Assembly: GCF_003335675.1 (NCBI RefSeq)
Contig: NZ_QPHL01000014.1
Coordinates: 124,001 to 188,000, forward strand
Source of the DNA: Winogradskyella sp. KYW1333
GTDB lineage: Bacteria > Bacteroidota > Bacteroidia > Flavobacteriales > Flavobacteriaceae
Reading direction: 5' to 3'
Length of the DNA: 64,000 bases
Positions within the stretch are counted from its first letter, which is position 1; each line of letters opens with the position of its first letter. Made by a program: the position numbers and the translations under genes. Below, one piece after another: positions 1 to 6,899 of the stretch. The notes beneath the pieces were generated by a model. It was given only the letters and a program-made list of their open reading frames with translations. It was not told the origin of the DNA and searched no databases.

Positions 1-1070
1 GCAAAGATGCTGTTATAATCACCATAGTTTATTCCAATTATAGTGTAGAATTTATCATTAATTACGTATTTATTGAATGCATCAACTATAATACTTTCTG
101 CCTCATTGATTGTGCTAAATGCCGAAATAGTTTCTCTATCAATTTTAGTGATTGCTGCATTAACTTGGAAACTTCCATTTTTATATTCAAACTTTGGTGT
201 AAGTCCAACTCTAAATTGCTCGGAGCGAAATGTATCATCCGTATCAGCTAATAAGAAATTTGGTGGAGGAAAACCATCAATATCTGTTTTAAATTTATCA
301 ATTCCAGCAAATACGGAGACGCTAAAGCTATCTGAAAATTGATAACCTAATTTTACACTTGTATTGTATCTCGAAAATGGATCGATTTCAGGATTATCAG
401 ACTTTGCCGCTGATAATCCATCTACGAACTGATTCCCAAAACTTGCCAAATACGTCAACTTATTAAATGTTCCATTTAATGAAACATTATTAGTAAAACT
501 TGAGACATTATAGTTAAGGTTATCCTGAGTTTGATTTGTACCAAAAACACTTAAGATACTCGCAGAAAATTCTTTCTCAGTTGCCTTTCTCGTAGTAATA
601 TTTATAACCGCAGTAGAAGCACTATTACCATATAATGTACTAGACGATCCTTTTAAGATTTCAATAGAGTCAATGGTGTTTAGATCTAATAATCGTAAAT
701 CGAATTCATTCGATACCAATGACGGATCATTGACTTGAATACCATCAATTAAAACTAATACTTGCCTATTGTTACCACCCCTTACAAAATAACCAAGATT
801 TTGACCGGCTACACTCCTACTGCCATTAATTTCAATACCACTTTTGGTATTAATTAATTCTGCAACAGTTTTACCTTGGTTACGTTCTATCTCATCTCTG
901 GTAATTTTAACAACTGTTTTACCGGAGTTTTCACGCTTAATTTTAAATCGTGTGTCTGTTAGCACTACTTCGTCTAACGTTTCTACTTTTACTGAATCCT
1001 TTTTTGTTTGTGCAAATCCAGTAGTTAGCACACCAATAGTTAGCATGCAAAACCATTTAGTTTTGTTCAT
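1..1070 (-). CDS. btuB: TonB-dependent cobalamin receptor, BtuB-like (3' end beyond window)
   Basis: This is an outer-membrane TonB-dependent transporter, probably for vitamin B12. The reading frame starts at the ATG complementary to 1068-1070 and runs off the left edge, so about 356 N-terminal residues are present. They show a signal peptide ending near TTGFAQ, a TonB-box-like stretch (ETLDEVVLTDTR) and a complete plug domain with the typical VRGGNNRQVLVLIDGIQVND and SIEILKGSSSTLYG motifs, followed by the first barrel strands. A cobalamin riboswitch lies directly upstream on the same strand and a BtuFCD-type importer diverges from it, which supports B12 over another siderophore-like substrate. 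Plug-domain identity is seen; substrate is inferred from context. Confidence 0.88.
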   Translation of the reverse strand, partial: MNKTKWFCMLTIGVLTTGFAQTKKDSVKVETLDEVVLTDTRFKIKRENSGKTVVKITRDEIERNQGKTVAELINTKSGIEINGSRSVAGQNLGYFVRGGNNRQVLVLIDGIQVNDPSLVSNEFDLRLLDLNTIDSIEILKGSSSTLYGNSASTAVINITTRKATEKEFSASILSVFGTNQTQDNLNYNVSSFTNNVSLNGTFNKLTYLASFGNQFVDGLSAAKSDNPEIDPFSRYNTSVKLGYQFSDSFSVSVFAGIDKFKTDIDGFPPPNFLLADTDDTFRSEQFRVGLTPKFEYKNGSFQVNAAITKIDRETISAFSTINEAESIIVDAFNKYVINDKFYTIIGINYGDYNSIF

Positions 1071-1149
1071 TTAAATTTAATTGCTCGAGAACATACAGCG
1101 AACTATACGTAAACTTTTATCCCGAAAGTTTGACTTATTTGTTGAAATT

Positions 1150-1312
1150 GGCAGGTCTCCTGACTTGCGTCTTGTTATTAGTCTTCCCAGAATAATTCCA
1201 GTGACATTGAAGAAATAACAAGCGTAATAGCTTACAGTTGCGGGAACAGTTCTGGATTTTCACCAGATTCCCTTTTAATCCACTTTTAATAAAAAGTCGA
1301 ACCAGATTTCGA
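1150..1312 (-). promoter_or_regulatory. Cobalamin (adenosylcobalamin-class) riboswitch
   Basis: Read on the minus strand, the leader of the TonB receptor gene contains the hallmark conserved blocks of the cobalamin aptamer in the right order: a GGTGAAAATCC block, then ACTGTTCCCGCAACTGTAA, and at the 3' end the B12-box-like AAGTCAGGAGACCTGCC (complement of roughly 1151-1167). The element ends about 80 bases before the start codon, consistent with control of receptor expression by B12. Boundaries are estimated by eye. Confidence 0.95.
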
Positions 1313-1352
1313 TGCGAAAATAATACTTATAATCCTTTAGCAGATTATAATC

Positions 1353-1466
1353 TTACTTTTTATTATTCAGTTTATAAATGAGATATATAAATCCGACTAA
1401 AAAATGCAGAATGATAACACCTGCAACAATATATAGTGTTAAATTTGAATCATCTCTAATGGTAAT
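1353..1466 (-). CDS. Candidate small single-pass membrane protein, non-ATG start
   Basis: An open frame of about 37 codons ends at a TAA complementary to 1353-1355. It has a short polar, acidic N-terminus, then a strongly hydrophobic helix of about 20 residues (LTLYIVAGVIILHFLVGF), then a basic, polar tail ending YKLNNKK. That is the profile of a small positive-inside membrane protein. There is no ATG; an ATT at 1464-1466 or another near-cognate codon would have to serve, and an in-frame stop lies at 1476-1478. It sits just upstream of the cobalamin riboswitch on the same strand, so a read-through transcript could join them. I do not recognise the family. It may equally be the remnant of a longer gene. 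Confidence 0.3.
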   Translation of the reverse strand: MTIRDDSNLTLYIVAGVIILHFLVGFIYLIYKLNNKK

Positions 1467-1509
1467 TGGTAATATTTAGATCAAAATTAAAAATTGCACA
1501 AGTTATTAT

Positions 1510-2661
1510 ATGCCACTTAAGTTACATACCATACATACTGTATTTTTAACAATACTTATTTGTTTAGTCTCTTGTAAAAGCGAAACCTCAAAAGAGTTTT
1601 CTCAGAATAATAGTGGTAATAATTTAAATCTAAAATATGCTACAGGTTTTTCTGCCAATGACTACGGTACTCACATAGTATTGGAAATTAAAAATCCTTG
1701 GCCAAAAGCTTCTAAAACATACAAATACGCTCTACTGAAGGATAATGGCATGACTCCCCAAATAGGTTATAGTTTTGATGGGATTATAAAGCCTATCAAT
1801 AATTTGGTGGTTACTTCTACAACTCATATTCCGTCTTTAGAATTATTAGGTGTTGAAAATTCTTTGGTTGGATTTCCCGGTACAGACTATATATCCTCTG
1901 AAAAAACAAGAAAGCGAATCGAAACTGGAGATATTAGAGAACTAGGAAAAAATGAAGGTATTAATACAGAAGTATTACTAGAATTAAATCCAGATGTTGT
2001 TATAGGATTTGGTGTTGATGGTGTAAATAAAACCTTTGAAACAATAAAGAAAGCAGGTATCCCAGTTATTTACAATGGTGATTGGGTTGAATCTTCTTCA
2101 TTAGCCAAAGCTGAATGGATTAAGTTTTTTGGTATTTTGTTTAATAAGGAAAAGGAAGCAGATTCAATTTTTAAGTCTATAGAAAGGAATTATTTAGAGG
2201 CAAAAAGCCAAGCAAAACAAGCATCAAATAGACCAACCGTATTTAGTGGTGCTATGCACAAAGATGTCTGGTATTTACCAAATGGTTCAAGTCCAGAAGC
2301 AGAATTTTTAAAGGATGCTAATGTAGATTACCTATGGAGTGATACAACCGGTAATGGGAGCTTGGCATTAAGTTTTGAAGCTGTTTTGGCCAAGGCAAAG
2401 AATGCTGAAATATGGCTAAGTCCTTCTTATTACACCAGTTTCGATCAACTTAAAGAAGCAAGTGAATTGTATACTAATTTTAAAGCCTTTAAAACAAAAA
2501 ATATTTATACCTTTTCAAGAACTACAGGTTCAACAGGAGGTGTGTTGTATTACGAACTTGGAACTTCAAGACCAGATTTAATCCTAAAAGATCTGATTAA
2601 AATTTGCCACCCAGAACGCCTAAAAGATTACTCGCCATATTTTTTTAAAAAACTTAAATAA
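1510..2661 (+). CDS. btuF: Cobalamin ABC transporter substrate-binding lipoprotein
   Basis: This is a periplasmic binding protein of the helical-backbone metal/cobalamin type (BtuF/FepB family), expected to pass B12 from the TonB receptor to the inner-membrane importer. The N-terminus is a lipoprotein signal with lipobox LVSC (Cys22), so it is membrane-anchored. The core fits the family: VVTSTTHIPSLELLGVENSLVGFPGTDY followed by a LLELNPDVVIGFG block typical of the two-lobe fold. It is followed without a gap by the permease gene and then the ATPase, forming a three-gene operon divergent from the riboswitch-controlled receptor. I see no second riboswitch in front of it. Iron-siderophore binding is the alternative, made less likely by the context. 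Confidence 0.82.
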   Translation: MPLKLHTIHTVFLTILICLVSCKSETSKEFSQNNSGNNLNLKYATGFSANDYGTHIVLEIKNPWPKASKTYKYALLKDNGMTPQIGYSFDGIIKPINNLVVTSTTHIPSLELLGVENSLVGFPGTDYISSEKTRKRIETGDIRELGKNEGINTEVLLELNPDVVIGFGVDGVNKTFETIKKAGIPVIYNGDWVESSSLAKAEWIKFFGILFNKEKEADSIFKSIERNYLEAKSQAKQASNRPTVFSGAMHKDVWYLPNGSSPEAEFLKDANVDYLWSDTTGNGSLALSFEAVLAKAKNAEIWLSPSYYTSFDQLKEASELYTNFKAFKTKNIYTFSRTTGSTGGVLYYELGTSRPDLILKDLIKICHPERLKDYSPYFFKKLK

Positions 2662-3690
2662 TTGAATAATAATAAGACATACCGAATTCATTTTTTGATA
2701 CTATTAATTGTGTTGTTATTATGCTTTTTAGTTAATATTTGTCTAGGTTCCATTAGCATTCCCTTAGGTAATGTAATTGAAGGGTTATTTGGCACATTAG
2801 AAAATGAAACTTGGCAAATAATTATTAAGGATTTTCGACTGCCAAAGGCAATTACTGCAATACTAGTTGGATCAGGATTGGGCATTTCAGGTTTATTAAT
2901 GCAAACCTTGTTTAGGAACCCTTTAGCAGGTCCATTTGTACTAGGTATTAGTTCGGGAGCAAGTTTAGGTGTTGCAATTATAATTTTAGGTTCTGGATTA
3001 TTCGGTGGTGTTTTTGCAACATACTTAATATCAAAATGGAGCATTGTAATTGCGGCAAGTCTTGGTAGTTTTTTGGTGTTATTGGCTGTATTGGCTGTTT
3101 CGAGCAAGGTAAGAGATACGATGGCCATTCTCATCATTGGATTAATGTTTGGTAGCATTACCGCAGCAGTTGTTAGTGTATTATCGTATTTCAGCACAGC
3201 CGAACAATTACAACAATACATTTTCTGGGGTTTTGGAAGTTTAAGTAATCTCTCGTGGAATGAATTATCCTTATTTTTTGGGCTTTATATTTTAGGATTG
3301 TTTTTAGCAGTTTTTTCAATTAAAAATTTGAACAGTCTCTTATTGGGTGACAACTATGCCAAGAGCTTAGGGTTGAGTTTAAAACGTAGCAGGCTAGTAA
3401 TAATATTAGCAACAAGTCTAATTGCAGGAACCATTACGGCTTTCGCAGGGCCAATTGCCTTTATTGGTTTGGCAATACCTCATTTAACCAGACAAATATT
3501 TAGAACCTCAAACCATCGGATACTTTTACCTGCAGTTTTATTATTTGGAGCAATCGTAATGCTAGTTTGTGATAGCATAGCTCAACTACCATCTAGCGAC
3601 TATGTATTACCAATAAATGCTATTACAGCCTTAGTTGGTGCTCCTGTTGTCATCTGGCTGTTAGTAAGGCAAAGAAAAATGATGTTTTAA
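2662..3690 (+). CDS. btuC: FecCD/BtuC-type ABC transporter permease
   Basis: This is an inner-membrane permease of the FecCD family, which forms a homodimer that carries cobalamin or siderophores. It is 342 residues with about ten hydrophobic segments; RLPKAITAILVGSGLGISGLLMQTLFRNPLAGPFVLGISSGAS is the classic family signature near residues 55-100, and the cytoplasmic loop and GPIAFIGLAIPHLTRQ motif that contact the ATPase are present. The start is a TTG immediately after the stop of the binding-protein gene; no ATG fits, and direct abutment suggests translational coupling. Its 3' end overlaps the ATPase gene by one base. Confidence 0.9.
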   Translation: MNNNKTYRIHFLILLIVLLLCFLVNICLGSISIPLGNVIEGLFGTLENETWQIIIKDFRLPKAITAILVGSGLGISGLLMQTLFRNPLAGPFVLGISSGASLGVAIIILGSGLFGGVFATYLISKWSIVIAASLGSFLVLLAVLAVSSKVRDTMAILIIGLMFGSITAAVVSVLSYFSTAEQLQQYIFWGFGSLSNLSWNELSLFFGLYILGLFLAVFSIKNLNSLLLGDNYAKSLGLSLKRSRLVIILATSLIAGTITAFAGPIAFIGLAIPHLTRQIFRTSNHRILLPAVLLFGAIVMLVCDSIAQLPSSDYVLPINAITALVGAPVVIWLLVRQRKMMF

Positions 3691-4484
3691 TGACAAAAAA
3701 GAATCTAAATATCATACTAAAAACAGAAAACCTTTCAATTGGTTACAAAACCAAGAGAGAGGATCTTATGGTTGCTTCAAATATTAATATTGAACTAGAA
3801 AAAGGGAAACTTATAGGTTTAGTAGGTGCAAATGGAATTGGAAAATCTACATTGCTTAGAACTTTAATAAAAGTACAACCATCGCTCTCAGGTTTAATAC
3901 TGATAAATAATAAGGATTTAAATCAAACTCGTGTTCAAGAATTGGCTAAACAATTGAGTATTGTTTTAACTGAACAAATGACTTCTAAAAACCTATCCGT
4001 TTATGAATTAGTTGCATTAGGAAGACATCCATATACTAATTGGGTTGGGAACTTATCTCAAAATGATATAGAAATCATCAATAAATCTTTAGAATTGGTA
4101 AATATCTCAAATTTAAAAGACAAAAAGTGTTTTGAGCTCAGTGATGGGCAATTACAAAAAGTCATGATTGCTAGAGCCATGGCCCAAGATACAGAGATTA
4201 TAGTCTTAGATGAACCTACAACACATTTGGATATGTATCATAAGGCTTATATATTAAAGTTATTACAAAAGTTAACAAAAGAAACTGGAAAAACGATTTT
4301 ATTTTCATCACATGAAATTGAGCTAGCCATTCAACTTTGTGACACCATGATTGTAATGACCAACAATGATGTTATTTGCAATCAACCATGCAATTTAATA
4401 TCAGAAGGTATATTTGAAACTCTGTTTCCCAAGGACCTTATTAAATTCGATAATTCCACAGGAAGTTTCAGGGTAAGTAAATAA
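3690..4484 (+). CDS. btuD: ABC transporter ATP-binding protein of the cobalamin importer
   Basis: This is the cytoplasmic ATPase subunit that powers the BtuC-type permease. In order it has Walker A (GANGIGKST, near residue 46), a Q-loop region, the signature LSDGQLQK, Walker B with the catalytic Glu (IIVLDEPTTHLD) and the switch His (SSHE). The signature is LSDGQ instead of the common LSGGQ, a variant often seen in iron/B12 importers. The start ATG overlaps the permease stop (TAATG), so the three genes form one operon. At 264 residues it has the usual family length. Confidence 0.88.
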   Translation: MTKKNLNIILKTENLSIGYKTKREDLMVASNINIELEKGKLIGLVGANGIGKSTLLRTLIKVQPSLSGLILINNKDLNQTRVQELAKQLSIVLTEQMTSKNLSVYELVALGRHPYTNWVGNLSQNDIEIINKSLELVNISNLKDKKCFELSDGQLQKVMIARAMAQDTEIIVLDEPTTHLDMYHKAYILKLLQKLTKETGKTILFSSHEIELAIQLCDTMIVMTNNDVICNQPCNLISEGIFETLFPKDLIKFDNSTGSFRVSK

Positions 4485-4537
4485 AATAAAGTTTTAATCG
4501 TTACGTAAATACCATTTCATTTTAGGTATTTAAACTT

Positions 4538-4545
4538 TATCTTTG
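4538..4545 (+). promoter_or_regulatory. Bacteroidota -7 promoter element of rmuC
   Basis: TATCTTTG matches the TAnnTTTG -7 consensus of Flavobacteriaceae. It covers a possible upstream TTG start at 4543, so translation must begin at the ATG at 4564, leaving only a short leader. Confidence 0.55.
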
Positions 4546-4563
4546 AGAAATACACTTTTCAAC

Positions 4564-5886
4564 ATGAATGATACACTCATACTTTTTATTACAGTCATAA
4601 TATCAGCTGGTATCGGAGCATTTCTTGGTTTACAATTTGCTGTATTAAAAAGTAAAGGAGATAAGAGTGCTTTAGAAGAACGCCAACATCAATTAAGCAA
4701 GACAATAGAAGATTTGAAACAAAATGTTGAAAAGGTTGAATCAGAACGTGAAGCCATTAGAAGGGATAAGGAATTTTTAAACTCTGAACTTTCTAAACGT
4801 AATACAGAAATTGAAAACCTACAGCAACAAAATCTAAAACAAGATCAAGAATTAGAAGAGCGTCAAGCCCAATTACGTAAAGATTTTGAGCTATTGGCCA
4901 ATAAAATACTTGAAGAAAAATCTAGCAAATTTACCGAGCAGAATAAAGAAAATATTAAAAACATATTGAATCCTTTACAAGAAAAAATTCAAGGTTTTGA
5001 AAAAAAGGTTGAAGACACCCAAATGCGAAGTGTCAAGATGCATACAGCACTAGAGGAACAACTTAAAGGGTTAAAGGATCTCAACCAGCAAATGGCAAAG
5101 GAGGCAACCAATCTTACCAAAGCACTCAAAGGTGATAGCAAAACTCAAGGTAATTGGGGAGAATTAGTCTTAGAACGTGTTTTAGAAAAATCTGGATTAG
5201 AAAAGGATAGAGAATATTTTGTGCAGCAAAATTTTCAGAGAGAAGATGGATCTCGTGTTATGCCAGATGTAGTTTTACATTTACCAGATTCTAAGAAAAT
5301 GATTATTGACTCTAAAGTATCCTTAACAGATTATGAGCGCTTGGTTAATGCAGATGGAGATGACCGAGACATATATCTTAAAGCACATGTAAATTCAATT
5401 AAAAAGCACGTTGACCAACTTTCTGCCAAGAACTATCAGGACTTATATGATATTGAATCACCAGATTTTGTTTTAATGTTTATCCCTATAGAACCAGCTT
5501 TTGCAGTTGCAATAAATGAAGATAACTCATTATACAATAAGGCATTTGAACAAAACATAGTAATTGTTACGCCTTCTACCCTATTAGCAACATTGCGTAC
5601 TATTGATACCATGTGGAATAATGAAAAGCAACAACAAAATGCTGTTGAAATAGCGAAACAAGCTGGTGCATTATACGATAAGTTTGAAGGATTAGTTACA
5701 GATTTAACTGGTGTCGGTAAAAAGATTGACGCCGCCAAAAACGACTACTCCTCTGCAATGAACAAACTTGTTGAAGGAAAAGGCAACCTTATTTCACGTG
5801 TAGAAAAAATAAAGAAAATGGGTGCAAAAGCTAAAAAATCTTTGCCTGAAAATATCATTAAACGCGCAACAGAAGATTTTGATTGA
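4564..5886 (+). CDS. rmuC: DNA recombination protein RmuC
   Basis: RmuC-family proteins limit inversions and rearrangements at short inverted repeats; a nuclease-like fold is predicted. This copy (440 residues) starts with one N-terminal membrane helix (residues 3-25), then a long heptad-rich coiled coil to about residue 190, then the RmuC core with GNWGELVLERVLEKSGL, MPDVVLHLPDSKKMIIDSKVSLTDYERL and FVLMFIPIEPAFAVA, followed by an amphipathic tail ending in a basic stretch. I chose the ATG at 4564 because the alternative TTG at 4543 lies inside the -7 promoter element. The gene is monocistronic, ending in a terminator shared with the converging gene. Confidence 0.93.
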   Translation: MNDTLILFITVIISAGIGAFLGLQFAVLKSKGDKSALEERQHQLSKTIEDLKQNVEKVESEREAIRRDKEFLNSELSKRNTEIENLQQQNLKQDQELEERQAQLRKDFELLANKILEEKSSKFTEQNKENIKNILNPLQEKIQGFEKKVEDTQMRSVKMHTALEEQLKGLKDLNQQMAKEATNLTKALKGDSKTQGNWGELVLERVLEKSGLEKDREYFVQQNFQREDGSRVMPDVVLHLPDSKKMIIDSKVSLTDYERLVNADGDDRDIYLKAHVNSIKKHVDQLSAKNYQDLYDIESPDFVLMFIPIEPAFAVAINEDNSLYNKAFEQNIVIVTPSTLLATLRTIDTMWNNEKQQQNAVEIAKQAGALYDKFEGLVTDLTGVGKKIDAAKNDYSSAMNKLVEGKGNLISRVEKIKKMGAKAKKSLPENIIKRATEDFD

Positions 5887-5913
5887 TGTTAGGCAAATAA
5901 TATCTTGAAATAG

Positions 5914-5943
5914 AAAAGCCACTTCAATTGAAGTGGCTTTTTT
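5914..5943. terminator. Bidirectional rho-independent terminator
   Basis: A perfect hairpin, AAAAGCCACTTC-AATT-GAAGTGGCTTTT, with T-runs on both strands. It lies between convergent rmuC and the T9SS protein gene. Confidence 0.88.
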
Positions 5944-5963
5944 AGTACATATTTTATTTGAGT

Positions 5964-6827
5964 TTATTGCTTAATAAAGCGTTTCGTTTGTACTAATTCA
6001 TTATTTGATACTCTTACTAAATAAACCCCACTTCTCCAATTGGTAACATTTACTGAAGATTCTAACTGTGTAATTGATCCCTTAAACACTCTTTTGCCTA
6101 AGACATCATATACCTCAAGTTTCAGTTCTCCATCCGATGATGGTAATTTTATATTTAATTTATTTCTTCCTGGATTAGGAGAAATTGTAAATTCTGTATT
6201 AGCTAATGAAAATTCATCAGTACTTAATGAAGATGAAGCTAAAATATTATCGACTTGAATAACTGCCGAAATAATATCTGCACTCGCCCATGTTGGTGAA
6301 GAACTACTTAATATTCGAATGGTAAAAACATCTGTAAGTACCGATTCAACATCCCCTCCACCTGAAACAATAGAAAAATCAGAATCAGCAATTGGTATAG
6401 TAATATTTGACCAAGTTCCATTTGCAGGAATATTTATAGCGTTTGTAGTACAAATTCGAGTACCATTAGTTCCTTGCATCGCCACTCTAAGATTTAAGTC
6501 ATTTGTTTGAACATTAACATCTAAATTAATTTCATCCACACCAGCCGCAGAAAAGTCTCCACTCCATTGGTTATTTTGAGAATAAAAAACCATTTTACTT
6601 GCGACTCCACTTGAGCCTAAAGAAGTGTATTGCAAACAATTATCACCAACTCCACTAGGACCAGCATCTGCAACATTAATGGGTCCATTAGTAGCATTAC
6701 CAGCACCACCAATTCTCCAATTCTCAGTAGTTCCACCTTGGAAATTATCTACTTGATTTAAGGCTACCTGAGCCATAAGACCAAAAGAGATACAACAAAT
6801 GGAAAATAAAAGTAAAGTTTTTTTCAT
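5964..6827 (-). CDS. Secreted protein with type IX secretion sorting domain
   Basis: A 287-residue exported protein. It has a Sec signal peptide (MKKTLLLFSICCISFGLMAQ), a beta-rich middle of about 180 residues resembling a carbohydrate-binding or galactose-binding-like jelly roll (FQGGTTENWRIGG, then TWSNITIPIADSDFS and IQVDNI), and a C-terminal type A T9SS signal of about 75 residues (FTISPNPGRNKLNIKLPS, LEVYDVLGKRVF, SGVYLVRV, KRFIKQ). The sorting domain is firm. The function of the central domain is not; no catalytic motif is visible. It probably ends up on the cell surface or in the medium. The gene is on its own. Confidence 0.82.
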   Translation of the reverse strand: MKKTLLLFSICCISFGLMAQVALNQVDNFQGGTTENWRIGGAGNATNGPINVADAGPSGVGDNCLQYTSLGSSGVASKMVFYSQNNQWSGDFSAAGVDEINLDVNVQTNDLNLRVAMQGTNGTRICTTNAINIPANGTWSNITIPIADSDFSIVSGGGDVESVLTDVFTIRILSSSSPTWASADIISAVIQVDNILASSSLSTDEFSLANTEFTISPNPGRNKLNIKLPSSDGELKLEVYDVLGKRVFKGSITQLESSVNVTNWRSGVYLVRVSNNELVQTKRFIKQ

Positions 6828-6899
6828 ATGTAGGTTATTTTCAACGAAGTTAAGAATAATATAACAAATACCATGCTAACTTTAACAAATAGAAAGAGT

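Noticed and set aside
2688-3221. A 177-codon frame on the minus strand inside the btuC-type permease gene
   Set aside because: It is antisense to a gene with clear FecCD motifs and its translation shows no domain or signal; it reflects codon bias of the real gene.
4543-4563. TTG at 4543 as start of rmuC
   Set aside because: It falls inside the TATCTTTG promoter element and the ATG at 4564 begins the membrane anchor directly.
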